From the NCBI GenBank assembly GCA_003021085.1, contig PXRE01000008.1, forward strand, positions 1-64,000: a stretch of 64,000 nt of DNA. Reading direction: 5' to 3'. The translations under genes and the position numbers were made by a program. Positions 8,325 to 17,863 of this stretch are shown here, piece after piece. Position 1 is the stretch's first letter; each line of letters begins with the position of its first letter. This DNA is from Halobacteriales archaeon QS_1_68_20 (GTDB taxonomy: Archaea > Halobacteriota > Halobacteria > Halobacteriales > PXRE01). The notes under the pieces are model-generated. The model was not told the DNA's origin and did no database searches. It saw only the letters and a program-made list of their open reading frames with translations.

Positions 8325-9458
8325 TCAGCGTCGCCGGATCGCGACCAGCGCGGCCGCCGCCAGCGCCACCAGCGCCGCGACCGGACCGAAGCCGGGCGAC
8401 CCCTCGTCGCTCTCGGGCGTCTCGGTCGGCGACGCCGTCGGCGTCTGGGAGTCCGTGGGTGACGGACTCGGCGACGGCGACGGACTCGGCGTCGGCGTCG
8501 ACTGGGCCTGTTCGTAGGCCTCGGGGTGGAACGTCTGCGCCAGTTTCTTGATCGCCAGGACGACCCGCGGTGCGGGCTGGTTGAAGTGGTTCGTGTCGAC
8601 GACGACGACGTTGCCCTCCTGCACCGCGGTCGTCGCGTTGTAGGCGTCGGTCTGCGGTGGTTGCCCGTCGAAGGTGTTGACGATCAGCCACTGGGGATCC
8701 TGCTGGATCACCGTCTCGTCGCTGATGGTCTTGTGGCCCTCGATGGCGGCCTCCGCCGCGACGTTGACGGCGCCGGCCGTCTCGATGGCGTCGTGGATGA
8801 ACGTTCCGCTACCGGTCGTGTATGGGCCGAAGTCCGGCGAGTAGACGTACAGCGCCTCCACCGGGTCCTGGCCCTGGACGGCCTGCCGGACCGTCGAGAG
8901 TTCGGACTCCATCCACTGGACCGTCTCCTCCGCGCCCTCGCAGGCGCCCGTCAGCCGACCCATCAGGCGGGTCTTCTCCTTGACCTCGTCGACGCTACCG
9001 GCCTTCTCGAACTCGAACACCGTCAGGCCGGCCTCGCGCAGTTTCTCGACGTCCTCGTCGGGTGTGACGGCCGGCGCGAGCACCAGGTCGGGTTCCAGCG
9101 AGACGGTCTTCTCGACGTTGACGCCGACCCGGCCCTGGGCCGAGATGTCCTCGCGCTCGTCAGCGCCCTCCAGGTAACTCGCCGAACTGGAGACGCCGAC
9201 GACGCGGTCCCAGGCACCGATCTCCACGAGCGTCTGGGCCGCGCTCGGCGCGGCGGTCACGATGCGATCAGGGGCTTCCTCTAGAGTCACCGTCGTCCTG
9301 GTCGCGTCGGTCTCCTCGATGGGGTACGAACACCCATCCTGTGCCGCGTCGGCGCTCGCCACCGGGGCGGCGGCCGCGCCGCCCGCGATTCCGGCCGTCG
9401 CGACCGTCAGGACCAGTACCACTGCCAGTACCTGCTCCGCTGTCGATCTCGTCGTCAT
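8325..9458 (-). CDS. btuF: Corrinoid ABC transporter substrate-binding protein, PGF-CTERM anchored
   Basis: 377 residues. The N-terminal signal peptide ([21 protein letters not shown]) is followed by a class III periplasmic-binding fold: [28 protein letters not shown] and LEPDLVLAP, as in BtuF/FepB. A Pro/Ser/Thr-rich linker follows, then a PGF-CTERM sorting signal ([19 protein letters not shown] plus RRR). The protein is therefore likely tethered to the outside of the membrane by archaeosortase processing and lipid attachment. The ATG at 9458 is chosen because the signal peptide begins there. Divergent from btuCD. Iron-chelate binding is an alternative to cobalamin. Confidence 0.87.
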   Translation of the reverse strand: MTTRSTAEQVLAVVLVLTVATAGIAGGAAAAPVASADAAQDGCSYPIEETDATRTTVTLEEAPDRIVTAAPSAAQTLVEIGAWDRVVGVSSSASYLEGADEREDISAQGRVGVNVEKTVSLEPDLVLAPAVTPDEDVEKLREAGLTVFEFEKAGSVDEVKEKTRLMGRLTGACEGAEETVQWMESELSTVRQAVQGQDPVEALYVYSPDFGPYTTGSGTFIHDAIETAGAVNVAAEAAIEGHKTISDETVIQQDPQWLIVNTFDGQPPQTDAYNATTAVQEGNVVVVDTNHFNQPAPRVVLAIKKLAQTFHPEAYEQAQSTPTPSPSPSPSPSPTDSQTPTASPTETPESDEGSPGFGPVAALVALAAAALVAIRRR

Positions 9459-9479
9459 CACGTCGATCGGTCGTGCCAA

Positions 9480-9498
9480 TTCAATAAATATTTGGCTA
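9480..9498. promoter_or_regulatory. Shared AT-rich promoter between btuF and btuC
   Basis: The 61-base gap between the divergent starts holds one symmetrical AT patch (aataaatattt, 9484-9494). It sits about 26 bases from each start codon (9458 and 9520), so one element could serve both directions as TATA box. No riboswitch-like structure fits in so short a gap, so any corrinoid control would have to act through a protein. Confidence 0.5.
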
Positions 9499-9519
9499 AA
9501 GCAAACGCAGTTGACTACC

Positions 9520-10530
9520 ATGCGGTTCGGGACCCGGGTCGCCGCCTGGACGGGCGGGTTGTCGGCGCTGCTGGTCGCCGTGACCGTCGGGAGCACGATG
9601 ATCGGGTCCGTCTCGCTGGCACCGACCGGCGTCGTGAAGGCGATGCTGGATGCGCTCCCCTGGTTGTCGTTCGAGGTTCCGAAGGCGACCAGGATCATCG
9701 TCGTCAAGGTGCGGTTGCCCCGCATCGCGCTGGCGGCCGGCGTCGGGTTCGCGCTCGCGGCCGCGGGGACGGTGATGCAAGGGTTCTTCCGGAACCCGAT
9801 GGCCGACCCGTCCATCGTCGGCGTCTCCTCCGGCGCGGCGGTCGGCGCGGTCGCGGTCATCGCGCTGGGTATCCAGGTCCCCTACGGCCTTCCGGCGGCC
9901 GCGTTCGCGACGGGACTGGTCACGGCGTTCGCGGTCTACCTGATCGCCACGGAGGACGGCCGGACGCCGGTCGCCACCCTGTTGCTGGCCGGGGTGGCCG
10001 TCCAGACGTTCCTCGGCGCGGTCATCTCCTACATGCTCCTGCACGCCGGCGAAAGCCTCCAGGACGCGGTCCTGTGGCTGATGGGCCACCTCCACAACGC
10101 CGACTGGGGCGACGTGACGGTCGTCGCGGTCACGCTCCCGGTGCTGTTCCCGATCCTGCTGGCGTACAGCCGTGACCTCAACGTACTGCTACTGGGCGAG
10201 GAGGACGCCCACACCCTCGGCGTGGAAGTCGAGCGGTCGAAGCGGATCCTGCTCGCCGTCTCGGCGCTGGTGACCGCGGCCGCCGTCGCCGTCTCCGGCG
10301 TGATCGGCTTCGTCGGCCTGATCGTCCCGCACGTGATGCGCCTGGTGGTCGGCCCCGACCACCGCATCCTCCTGCCCACCAGCGCGCTCGCCGGTGCCTC
10401 GTTCCTCGTGGCGACCGACGCTATCGCCCGGTCCGGGCCCGCCGAGGTCCCGGTCGGCATCGTCACCGCCGCGTTCGGTGCGCCCTTCTTCCTGTACCTG
10501 CTACGGACGAGGGAGGTGCACGCGCTGTGA
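9520..10530 (+). CDS. btuC: Corrinoid ABC transporter permease
   Basis: 336 residues of the FecCD/BtuC permease family with about ten membrane helices. Typical pieces are [34 protein letters not shown] near the first third and [38 protein letters not shown], the cytoplasmic coupling-helix region that contacts the ATPase. The start at 9520 matches the family N-terminus. It is 28 bases upstream of btuD. Confidence 0.93.
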   Translation: MRFGTRVAAWTGGLSALLVAVTVGSTMIGSVSLAPTGVVKAMLDALPWLSFEVPKATRIIVVKVRLPRIALAAGVGFALAAAGTVMQGFFRNPMADPSIVGVSSGAAVGAVAVIALGIQVPYGLPAAAFATGLVTAFAVYLIATEDGRTPVATLLLAGVAVQTFLGAVISYMLLHAGESLQDAVLWLMGHLHNADWGDVTVVAVTLPVLFPILLAYSRDLNVLLLGEEDAHTLGVEVERSKRILLAVSALVTAAAVAVSGVIGFVGLIVPHVMRLVVGPDHRILLPTSALAGASFLVATDAIARSGPAEVPVGIVTAAFGAPFFLYLLRTREVHAL

Positions 10531-10558
10531 CCGCCGTGCCACGCCGGAGGGGTCGACC

Positions 10559-11842
10559 GTGACTGATCCCATCGTCGAGGTCCGAGGCGTCTCGGTCGAC
10601 CTCGGGGGCGTCGAGGTGCTCTCGGACGTGGACCTCACCGTCGAGTCCGGCCGGTTCGTCGGTCTCATCGGCCCGAACGGCGCCGGCAAGACGACGCTGT
10701 TGCGGACGATCAACGGCGTCCTCGCGCCGGACGACGGCGCGGTGCGGGTCGACGGCCAGCACGTGACGGCCCTCTCGGCGTCCGCCGTCGGGCGCAGGGT
10801 CGCCACCGTCCCGCAGAACACCAACCTCTCGTTCTCGTTCGACGTGCGCCAGGTGGTCGCCATGGGCCGCAACCCCTACGTCTCGCGGTTCGGCACCGAG
10901 TCCGTGCGCGACCGCGAACTCGTCGAGCGGGCGCTGGAACGGACCGATGTCGCCGAGCTCGCCGACCGGCCGATCACGGACGTCTCCGGCGGCGAACGCC
11001 AGCGGGTCCTGCTCGCACGGGCGCTGGCCCAGGACGCGTCCGTCCTCATGCTGGACGAACCGACCGCGAGCCTCGACGTCAACCACCAGGTCCGGACGCT
11101 CGAACTCGTCGCGGACCTCGTCAGCGAGGGCCGGACCGCCGTCGCCGCCATCCACGACCTCAACCTCGCGGCCCACTACTGCGACGAACTCGTCCTGCTG
11201 TCGGACGGGCGAGTCCTGGACGCCGGCGACCCCGAAGACGTGCTGACCGAGGAGAACCTCCAGACTGCCTTCGACGCCCGGGCGGCAGTGACCAGCCACC
11301 CAGTCACGGGGTCGACGTACGTGACCGCCCTGCCCGAACGGGACGGCGACCACGAGACGCGGGTCCACGTGGTCGCTGGCGGCGGCACCGGGTCGCGGCT
11401 GCTGTACCTGCTGGACGCCGCGGGCTACGACGTGTCCGCCGGCGCCCTCAGCGAGGGCGACGCCGACCTCCGGGCCGCGCTGCAACTCGGCCTGGACGTC
11501 GTCGAGACGCCGCCGTACGCGCCGGTCGACGACGCCGCCGAGCGTGAGGTGCGCGAGCGGGTCCGGGAGGCGGCCGTCACCGTGGTCGCCGACGTCGAGG
11601 TGGGGCCGGGCAACCTCCCGAACCTCCGGGCCGCCAGCGAGGCCGACCGCCTCGTGCTGGTCGAACAGCGGCCGTTCACCGAGCGCAACTACGCGGGCGA
11701 CGACGGCTGGCAGGCCTACGAACCGCTCCGCGAGCACGGCCGAGTGGTCGACCCCGACGACGTCGTCGGGGCCGTCGAGTCGGTCCTCGCGGGCGATCCA
11801 CCCCAGGTGACGGACGCCGTGGCGGACGTGGAGGACGGTTGA
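10559..11842 (+). CDS. btuD: Corrinoid ABC transporter ATP-binding protein with C-terminal extension
   Basis: 427 residues starting with GTG (VTDPIVEVRG). Residues 1-260 are a standard ABC ATPase: Walker A GPNGAGKT at 38-45, signature VSGGERQRV, Walker B VLMLDEPTASLD. Residues about 265-427 form a second domain (HVVAGGGTGSRLLYLLDAAGYDVSAGAL..., then VVADVEVGPGNLPNLRAA) that looks like an alpha/beta nucleotide-binding-like fold and is absent from bacterial BtuD. Haloarchaeal homologues are also long, so the extension is not a local fusion. Its role is unknown; regulation of transport or coupling to cobalamin salvage are guesses. Confidence 0.88.
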   Translation: MTDPIVEVRGVSVDLGGVEVLSDVDLTVESGRFVGLIGPNGAGKTTLLRTINGVLAPDDGAVRVDGQHVTALSASAVGRRVATVPQNTNLSFSFDVRQVVAMGRNPYVSRFGTESVRDRELVERALERTDVAELADRPITDVSGGERQRVLLARALAQDASVLMLDEPTASLDVNHQVRTLELVADLVSEGRTAVAAIHDLNLAAHYCDELVLLSDGRVLDAGDPEDVLTEENLQTAFDARAAVTSHPVTGSTYVTALPERDGDHETRVHVVAGGGTGSRLLYLLDAAGYDVSAGALSEGDADLRAALQLGLDVVETPPYAPVDDAAEREVRERVREAAVTVVADVEVGPGNLPNLRAASEADRLVLVEQRPFTERNYAGDDGWQAYEPLREHGRVVDPDDVVGAVESVLAGDPPQVTDAVADVEDG

Positions 11843-11903
11843 CACCTCCTCTCGACGGCCCGCGTCGTGACCCCAACGGTAGCACCGAAGTCCTCGCTGG
11901 CCA

Positions 11904-12560
11904 TTGGCCGACGGCATGGCCGTGAGCGTACGGGGCACGATCCGGGGCATGGGCACGCGGGCGACCCCGGCGTTCGCCGTCGGGGCGGTGCTGGCACCGC
12001 TGGCGGCGCTGGGGTACGCGGTCACCGTCGCGTCGGTCCAGCACCACACCTACGTCCACGTGATGGCCGGCGTGCTGTGGACCGGCATCGACCTGTTCAT
12101 GGCGATGGTACTCGGGCCGGTGCTGGGCGGCCTCTCTGTGGAGGAGCGCGCCAGCGTCTTCGAGCGGTTCACGCCGAAGATGACGTTCCTGATGCCGACG
12201 CTTGCGACGGTGACCATCTTCGGCGGTATCACGCTCGCGCCGCGGGTGACGGCGTTCCCCCACGCGGACTTCTGGACGGCGCTGTTCGCGGTCGGCGCGA
12301 CGGTTCCGCCGCTGTTGCTTGTGGGCTGGCAGTTCGACGCCTTCCGTGACAGACGGTGGTGGGCCGCATTCCCGATCGGCGCCGTCGGCACCGGCGGGCA
12401 CCTCCTGTCGACGCTGCCCGACGCGGGGATGACTAGACCGATCTTCGTGGCGATCCTCGCCGTGATGGTCGTGCTGACGACCGTCGGCTTCGGCCTCCTG
12501 ATGCCCGGCGAGGGAAGATCTACCTCGAGACCCGCTCGGCCGACCCCGACCGCGAGAAGA
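11904..12560 (+). pseudogene. Six-helix membrane protein, frameshifted and 3' truncated
   Basis: From MGTRATPAFAVG (ATG at 11949; in-frame ATGs also at 11904 and 11916) the frame encodes about six membrane helices, including HVMAGVLWTGIDLFMAMVLG and TFLMPTLATVTIFGGITLAP. At the G run 12512-12514 the sensible frame changes: adding one G gives GEGKIYLETRSADPDREKM, an expected cytoplasmic tail, whereas the frame as written runs antisense through the next gene. Even after correction the tail stops making sense near 12560, against the end of the convergent gene, so the 3' end seems lost. The family is unnamed to me; it is vaguely CopD-like. Confidence 0.7.
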
Positions 12561-12563
12561 TGC

Positions 12564-14339
12564 TCAGTCGTCTGCTGTTGCCGCCTCGCCGTCGGCCTCG
12601 TGGATCTTCTCGCCGCGGTTCAGTCGCTCGGCGATGCGGAACGTCTGCTCGGCCTCGCGGCGGGTCGGCGTGTGCGCCGAGAGGTACCGCGCGCCGGCCA
12701 CGAGGAACACCCGCCTGCGGTCGGGGTCGTCCTGGTAGTCGAGCTGGTTGAACACCGCTTCGAGGTTCTGGTTGGGGTGGAACCCGGCGTCCTCGCGTAG
12801 CAGGACTTCACCGAGCGCAGACTTCAGCCGGTCCACGTCGCCACCCGACGCCAGGTACTCCGCGGTCAACCGGCCGGCGCGGTCGACCTCCTCGTCGCGT
12901 TCGACCTCGAAGGTCTCCTTGAGGTCCTCCACCACGGCGTCGGGGTCGCGGTCGCCCTCCGGATCCGGAATCGGTGCCGGCGGCGTGTTGAGGAACCGGT
13001 CGAGGTAGACGTTCATCGCGGCGTCGAAGACGCCGCGGTACACCTCCCAGGCGTCGGTGCGGCGGGCGGCGCCGTGGACGGCGTTGGCGTAGGTGAAGGT
13101 GTGGTGAACCGTGTTCCAGTCGCCGAACTCGTTGCTCGTGCCGAACTGGGCGATCCGCCGGGCCGCCGCGTAGGTGACGACTTCCGCGAGTTCCTCGGCG
13201 GTCGCGCCCGTCGCCACTGCGCCAGCGAGTTCGTCCACGATGGTGTGGGGGTCCTCGCCCAGCAACGTCTCCACGAAGTCCTCGGGTTCCTCCCAGGTCT
13301 CGCTCGCACCGGTCTCGACCAGCGAGGGCAGTTCCGTGCAGGTGTCGAAGAGTAGTTCCGCGACGTCGATGGGCTGGCGCCACGAGGAGTTCTCCTCGGC
13401 CCTGCTGGCCGCCGCGAGGCCTGGCACCAGCGTCGGGAGTACCTGCTCGGCGTACTCCCAGCCGAGGTGGTCCAGCGTCTCGAAGGCCGTGTTGATAAAG
13501 TCCAGTCGGTGTCCGGTGTCGAGATAGAGGTGGTCGGTCGCCGCGCCGAACAGCATCGCCGCGACCTCGGACTCGTCCAGTCCCGAGCGGATGGCCGCCC
13601 GGAGGACACGCTCGGCGCCGTCGCTGTCCCGGACCTCGACGTTCTCCCGGAACCAGTCGTTCAGGCGCTCTGGGGAGACGTCGGTGGCCTGCAGGGGCTT
13701 CTGCTCGAAAAAGGGCGGTTCGCCGCTCACGTTGCTCGCCACCTCGGTCAGCCCGGTGTACAGCGCCCGCCGGCGGTCCTCGGGACGGACGTCCTCGACG
13801 AGGTTGGCCATCACGCCGAGCGTGGTCAGGCCGCGACCCCACCCGTCCTCGCGGTACTCGGTGCCGAACTCGACGCCCACCCGGAGCGGGCCGGTGTAGT
13901 CGACGCCGGCGTCTTCGAGTCCGACGACGGACTTGGCGACAACCAGCGAGAGGTTCTCCTGCAGGCCCGTCTCCAGGCGTCCGGTCCAGTGCTCGACGGG
14001 GTCGCGGTCCCGGTCGGGGTAGGGATCGACGTACACGTCGCCGTCCCGCACTTCGACGGGATAGCTCGGCACGTCGTCGGCGAACGGATCGAAGGTGTCC
14101 CCGCAGGACAACTCGAAGCGCGCGTGGTGCCAGTGACAGGTGAGGATGCCGTCGTCGACGGTGCCGTCCATCAGCGGGAACCCCATATGCGGACAGCGGT
14201 TGTCCACCGCGTGGAACTCCCCTTCGTGGTAGAACACCGCGACGTGGCGGCCGTCCGCACGGACGAGTTTCCGGCCCGCCTCGCGGACCTCCTCGGCGTC
14301 CCCGACCCTGACGTAGCCCGAATCGTCGGTCGTTGCCAT
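12564..14339 (-). CDS. Rieske [2Fe-2S] domain protein with long helical C-terminus
   Basis: 591 residues. Residues 8-115 are a Rieske ferredoxin domain with CPHMG (Cys49, His51) and CHWHH (Cys68, His71), enough for a [2Fe-2S] cluster of the dioxygenase-ferredoxin type. Residues about 120-590 are mostly helical (e.g. AAIRSGLDESEVAAMLFGAATDHLYLDTGHRLDF) and contain repeated His, Asp and Glu. I do not recognise this part; it is not the catalytic domain of a classical ring-hydroxylating oxygenase. The ATG at 14339 is chosen because Rieske similarity starts there. Probably a soluble redox enzyme. Confidence 0.85.
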   Translation of the reverse strand: MATTDDSGYVRVGDAEEVREAGRKLVRADGRHVAVFYHEGEFHAVDNRCPHMGFPLMDGTVDDGILTCHWHHARFELSCGDTFDPFADDVPSYPVEVRDGDVYVDPYPDRDRDPVEHWTGRLETGLQENLSLVVAKSVVGLEDAGVDYTGPLRVGVEFGTEYREDGWGRGLTTLGVMANLVEDVRPEDRRRALYTGLTEVASNVSGEPPFFEQKPLQATDVSPERLNDWFRENVEVRDSDGAERVLRAAIRSGLDESEVAAMLFGAATDHLYLDTGHRLDFINTAFETLDHLGWEYAEQVLPTLVPGLAAASRAEENSSWRQPIDVAELLFDTCTELPSLVETGASETWEEPEDFVETLLGEDPHTIVDELAGAVATGATAEELAEVVTYAAARRIAQFGTSNEFGDWNTVHHTFTYANAVHGAARRTDAWEVYRGVFDAAMNVYLDRFLNTPPAPIPDPEGDRDPDAVVEDLKETFEVERDEEVDRAGRLTAEYLASGGDVDRLKSALGEVLLREDAGFHPNQNLEAVFNQLDYQDDPDRRRVFLVAGARYLSAHTPTRREAEQTFRIAERLNRGEKIHEADGEAATADD

Positions 14340-14561
14340 ACCACACCGTTTCGACCAGTGCACCAAAACGGTTCCCGGAAGAACGTTTTTGTAACACGTA
14401 TTATATTTCTGGCCGTTGCCCGACGCGCCGTCGGTCCCACGACCGGGCGGAGAACGGATCCGCCCTCAGCCTCGGCGTAACCATAAATTTCTGATCCATG
14501 GGATCTAGCAAACTAATGAAGGTTGAAAAGAACTAAGCACCTACACTTTCAGTGTGGGAGT
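14340..14561. promoter_or_regulatory. Divergent promoter region
   Basis: 222 bases between two divergent starts. AT-rich patches gtattatattt (14398-14408) and cataaattt (14482-14490) are TATA candidates for the Rieske and lipoprotein genes. The latter is followed by a small perfect palindrome, GATCC-ATG-GGATC (about 14495-14507). No binding protein can be named. Confidence 0.4.
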
Positions 14562-15272
14562 ATGCATCGGCGTGATGTACTACGTGCCACAGGGGTGGCA
14601 GCGACGTTATCGGTCGCTGGGTGCCTGGGGTACACGATCGAATCGGAAGACGACGTCCAGCAGCGGAAAGCCCGGATCGACGAACTCGAGTCGGAGGTCG
14701 GCGACCTGGAGTCCCAGGTCGAGACGAAGGACTCGACGATCGAAGACCTCGAGGCGGAGGTCGAACAGAAGCAGTCGGAAATCGAGGACCTGGAAGCCAG
14801 CATCGAGGAGAAAGACGGCGAGATCGACTCCCTTGAGTCGGACCTGGAGACCGAGCAGAAGGAGCTGATCTCGAAACTGTACGAACTCGGCGAGAGTCAC
14901 CGCCAGCGGGCGTTCAAGAACTGGCAGGACGGCGGCGACCTGTACGACCAGGGAGATTACTCCGGGGCTTCCAACGAGTGGGGGCTGGCGGCCGGCCAGT
15001 ACATCGACGCCACCGAGGTGTTCGCGGAGGCCGCTTCGATCGCCAGCGACCAGGGCCGGTCGGAGGTCGCCGACATGATCGAGAGTTCGAAAAACCGGGT
15101 CCAGACGTCGGCGACGGCCGCCCACCAGTTCTCCCTCGCCAGTTACTACTACAGCCACGACAACGAGAGCCAGGGCGACAAGCACCTGCAGGAGGGCAAC
15201 TCCGCGCTCGAGGAACTGGACCAGTACACCCTCTACGATCCCTCCGAGATCGATTCGTCCCTGGGGCTGTAG
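14562..15272 (+). CDS. Tat lipoprotein with coiled coil
   Basis: 236 residues. The N-terminus MHRRDVLRATGVAATLSVAGC has a twin-arginine motif and a lipobox ending at a Cys, so it is exported folded and lipid-anchored. Residues about 30-105 are a strong heptad coiled coil with near-repeats of D/E-LE-(S/A)-x-(V/I) and no prolines. The C-terminal half (YELGESHRQRAFKNWQDGGDLYDQGDYSGA...) looks like TPR-type helices. The function is unknown. The start at 14562 follows from the Tat signal; an in-frame ATG at 14523 would put charged sequence in front of it. Confidence 0.85.
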   Translation: MHRRDVLRATGVAATLSVAGCLGYTIESEDDVQQRKARIDELESEVGDLESQVETKDSTIEDLEAEVEQKQSEIEDLEASIEEKDGEIDSLESDLETEQKELISKLYELGESHRQRAFKNWQDGGDLYDQGDYSGASNEWGLAAGQYIDATEVFAEAASIASDQGRSEVADMIESSKNRVQTSATAAHQFSLASYYYSHDNESQGDKHLQEGNSALEELDQYTLYDPSEIDSSLGL

Positions 15273-15388
15273 GTTCGCGGGACCTTCACCGACGGTCGAA
15301 CGGCCCGAATCGACGTCCAGAGCCACGGACCCGCCACAGGGGTCGACGGAGGGCTGCACGGACGTCGCCGCCGGCCTGATCGCACTCC

Positions 15389-15841
15389 CTAGAGGTCCGC
15401 CAGTATCTCCTCGGCGTGCCCTTCGGGGTCCACGCCCTCGTACACCCGCTCTATCCGGCCCTCTTCGTCGATCACGAAGGTGTTCCGGTCGGCCGCAGTG
15501 ACGGCCACGTCGCCCACCAGGTCCGTGCTGAACGAGTCGTAGGCCTCACAGACCCCGCCCTCCTCGTCCGACAGCAGGGTGATGGGGAGGTCGTACTTCT
15601 CCACGAACTCCGCGAGTGCGTCGACGGTGTCGTTGCTGACCCCGAGGACGGGAACTCCCCGCTGTTCGAACTCCGCCCACGCGTCCCGGAACCCACAAGC
15701 CTCGGTCGTACACCCGGGAGTGTCGGCGCGGGGGTAGAAGTACAGGACGACAGTCTGGCCGCGGAAGTCCGCCAGGGCGACCGTCTCGCCGTGCTGGTCG
15801 GGCAGTTCGAACGTCGGCGCCTCCTCGCCCGGTTCGAGCAT
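15389..15841 (-). CDS. bcp: Thioredoxin-dependent peroxiredoxin (BCP/PrxQ)
   Basis: 150 residues, the usual size. The family opening (LEPGEEAPTFELPDQHGETV) and the active-site stretch FYPRADTPGCTTEACGFRD are clear: Cys44 is the peroxidatic and Cys49 the resolving cysteine, the atypical 2-Cys arrangement of BCP. It reduces hydroperoxides using thioredoxin; a thioredoxin gene is at 48.8 kb in this window. It ends 43 bases from the DUF3179 gene, transcribed in the same direction. Confidence 0.95.
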   Translation of the reverse strand: MLEPGEEAPTFELPDQHGETVALADFRGQTVVLYFYPRADTPGCTTEACGFRDAWAEFEQRGVPVLGVSNDTVDALAEFVEKYDLPITLLSDEEGGVCEAYDSFSTDLVGDVAVTAADRNTFVIDEEGRIERVYEGVDPEGHAEEILADL

Positions 15842-15884
15842 ACGACGGGATTCGGCCGGGCGGCCCAAACCGGTTCCGGTCGCG

Positions 15885-16835
15885 CTAATCGCCGTAGAAG
15901 GCGTCCCCGTGGTCGTCGCGCCAGGCGAACGCGAACAGTCGCCGCGCCGGGACGCGGGCCAGTCCGTCGCCCTCGGCGCTCTCGCCGGTCGCGCCGTCCC
16001 AGGTCGTTCCGTCGGCACGGAACCGCCCGGGGTCGTCCGTGGGTTCGAACTCTCGGTCGGCGGCCTCGAAGGCGTGGATGCCGTCGGGGGTCACGAACAC
16101 CGCCACGTCCAGGCCGCCGACCGTCGCGTGGACGACCCCGCCCGCCGCTTCGACGCGGTCGTAGGGGAACCCCAGGGCGTCCTCGCCGACCTCGACGCCG
16201 AGGACGACCGCCTTGGGGTCGAGGTCCTCGCGGTCCCACTCGCGGGACCCCTCTCCCCGGTGGGCGGCCAGGCCGAAGCCGTCGCTCTCGAAGTACTCGC
16301 GGTACGGGTCGTCGTCGTACTCGACGGGTGCGGGGTCGTCGTCGTCGTCGCTGGCGGCCTCGCTCTCGCCGCCGGGCGGCGCCAGCACCTCGCCGTCGGG
16401 GTGCTCGTCGGCGAACCGCCGGTAGGAAACGACGACGGCCGGAACGACGGGCAGTTCCACACCCGCCAGCGGTCCCGAGATGGCCTCACCCATCGATTGC
16501 TTCCACTCGGACTCGGTCTCGCGATCGTACATCACGAGGTCGTCGTCGGCGAGTTTGCCGGACACCCCGAAGGTCAGCGTCCGGCCGTCCGCCGTCCGCT
16601 CGTAGACGACCGCGCTCCCGCAGAGCGGACACCACGTGATCGCGACCGGTCGACCGTCGAACCGGTCGTTGACGATCTCGTGGTAGTTCAGGTAGCGCAA
16701 GGGGTAGGCCCTGGCGCCGTCGCCGGTCTCGACGACGATCACCCGGTCGCCCGGGTCGCCGTCGTACTCCCGGCGGAACGACGGGTCGTCGACGCTGGGG
16801 ATGGCGTCGCGAGGAACGACCTGTCTGACGTCCAT
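15885..16835 (-). CDS. DUF3179 domain protein
   Basis: 316 residues. The conserved DUF3179 core is present: YPLRYLNYHEIVNDRFDGRPVAITWCPLCGSAVVYER, with a CPLC pair that may bind a metal or form a disulfide, and later KAVVLGVEVGEDALGFPYDRV. The middle carries an acidic, low-complexity insertion (about residues 158-180). No signal peptide is visible, unlike many bacterial members. The biochemical function of the family is unknown. Confidence 0.88.
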   Translation of the reverse strand: MDVRQVVPRDAIPSVDDPSFRREYDGDPGDRVIVVETGDGARAYPLRYLNYHEIVNDRFDGRPVAITWCPLCGSAVVYERTADGRTLTFGVSGKLADDDLVMYDRETESEWKQSMGEAISGPLAGVELPVVPAVVVSYRRFADEHPDGEVLAPPGGESEAASDDDDDPAPVEYDDDPYREYFESDGFGLAAHRGEGSREWDREDLDPKAVVLGVEVGEDALGFPYDRVEAAGGVVHATVGGLDVAVFVTPDGIHAFEAADREFEPTDDPGRFRADGTTWDGATGESAEGDGLARVPARRLFAFAWRDDHGDAFYGD

Positions 16836-16969
16836 GCGTGGCGGTTCCGCCAGGAGCCTGAAAAAGCCGTCGCGGTAGGGTGTCTGGATCGGCTAACTGA
16901 CGCGCCGTCGAGCGCAACCGGAAAATCGAACGCGACCGACGGCCAGGGGGATCTACAAGCGGGGGTGGA

Positions 16970-17146
16970 TCAGTCCTCGCCCTCGTCGAACGCGATGTCG
17001 ACGGCCACGTCCTCGTCGAACTCCTCGTCGTCGACCTCGAGGTCGTCGAGCATCTCTTCGAGGTTGTCGTACTCGGCGACTTCGCCGAGCAACTCCTCGA
17101 TCTCCTCTTCGACGCCCTCCTCGGTCACGATCCGGCCCCCGTCCAC
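16970..17146 (-). CDS. Small acidic hypothetical protein
   Basis: The minus-strand frame ending at 16970 gives a very acidic 58-residue peptide (VDGGRIVTEEGVEEEIEELLGE...FDEGED), helical in character. The GTG at 17144-17146 is the first usable start; a GTG at 17126-17128 would give 52 residues. An ATG at about 17203 (MTGNY) lies in another frame and would join by a one-base shift, so the true N-terminus may be longer. Function unknown. Confidence 0.5.
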   Translation of the reverse strand: MDGGRIVTEEGVEEEIEELLGEVAEYDNLEEMLDDLEVDDEEFDEDVAVDIAFDEGED

Positions 17147-17386
17147 GTTCGTCTCGGCCGACCGCTCGTGCTCCGAACCATGACCGGTAGTTTCCGGTCA
17201 TCCAGCAAAAGTCTGATTGCCGAGCAGTTACCCCCACTTAAATGAACAGCACTGTGTCAGGTTCTGGCCGCGACTGCACTCGCCGTCGATTCCCGGCCGT
17301 CGACCGGATTTGCGGCACTATCTGACCCACTGGCGGATCCGGCCCCGGCGGAGCGTTTTAGTATCGACGGACACATCGTACGGACG

Positions 17387-17578
17387 ATGGCCGAACTGGA
17401 CGTGTATCCACCGGACGAACGCGAGTGCACCCGTTGTGGTCGCCGTGACGTCCGGGACGGAGAAACCGGCCACTGGCGCATCGTCACCGAGGACGGCGAG
17501 AAACTGGCCGGCGACCCATTCTGCGTCCACGAGTGGGACGTGACCGGCAACTACAACCCGTTCGACCCGGGTGACTGA
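17387..17578 (+). CDS. HEWD-type small Cys-rich protein
   Basis: 63 residues with CTRCGRRDV, a later FCVHEWDVTGNYNPF, and a compact length typical of haloarchaeal 'HEWD family' proteins. The Cys pair plus Cys-x-His could bind one zinc ion. A TATA-like ttttagtat (17356-17364) lies about 23-30 bases before the ATG, which supports a leaderless start. The role is not known. Confidence 0.8.
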   Translation: MAELDVYPPDERECTRCGRRDVRDGETGHWRIVTEDGEKLAGDPFCVHEWDVTGNYNPFDPGD

Positions 17579-17618
17579 CCGTCGTCGGCCGGTCGACCCG
17601 CTACATGACACCCTATCA

Positions 17619-17640
17619 ATAACATGATTTATTATGTTAT
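17619..17640. promoter_or_regulatory. Palindromic AT-rich element, likely operator/promoter
   Basis: Perfect 7-base arms ATAACAT (17619-17625) and ATGTTAT (17634-17640) flank an eight-base AT spacer. The element ends 17 bases before the ATG at 17658, so it covers the expected TATA/BRE position of that gene. A dimeric regulator bound here would compete with TBP/TFB. This is inference from symmetry and position only. Confidence 0.5.
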
Positions 17641-17657
17641 AGTACGGGTAGTCGGGT

Positions 17658-17819
17658 ATGGGTAGCCGATGTAAACTCTGCGGGACCCCCGTCGACAGTG
17701 GTCGAGAGAGCGCCCGGTGTCGCTGTGGCCACCACCTGCACGCCGACTGCCGGCACGATCACGAGCGCACCTGTCCACGCTCGCCGGGCGAGGGATGGGT
17801 CGGGACCCAGGAGTTCTGA
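17658..17819 (+). CDS. 53-residue RING-like zinc protein
   Basis: The ATG at 17658 opens a 53-codon gene with dense Cys/His: CKLCGTP, then CRCGHHLHADC, HDHERTCP. The order C-x2-C, C-x-C-x-H, H-x2-C, C resembles a treble-clef or RING-like site able to hold two zinc ions. The C-terminus is GWVGTQEF. It sits directly behind a palindromic AT element and 44 bases before cutA. No function known. Confidence 0.7.
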   Translation: MGSRCKLCGTPVDSGRESARCRCGHHLHADCRHDHERTCPRSPGEGWVGTQEF

Positions 17820-17863
17820 CCGGGAACGGAACCGATTTGACCGACGCGACGGGAGTCCCGACC

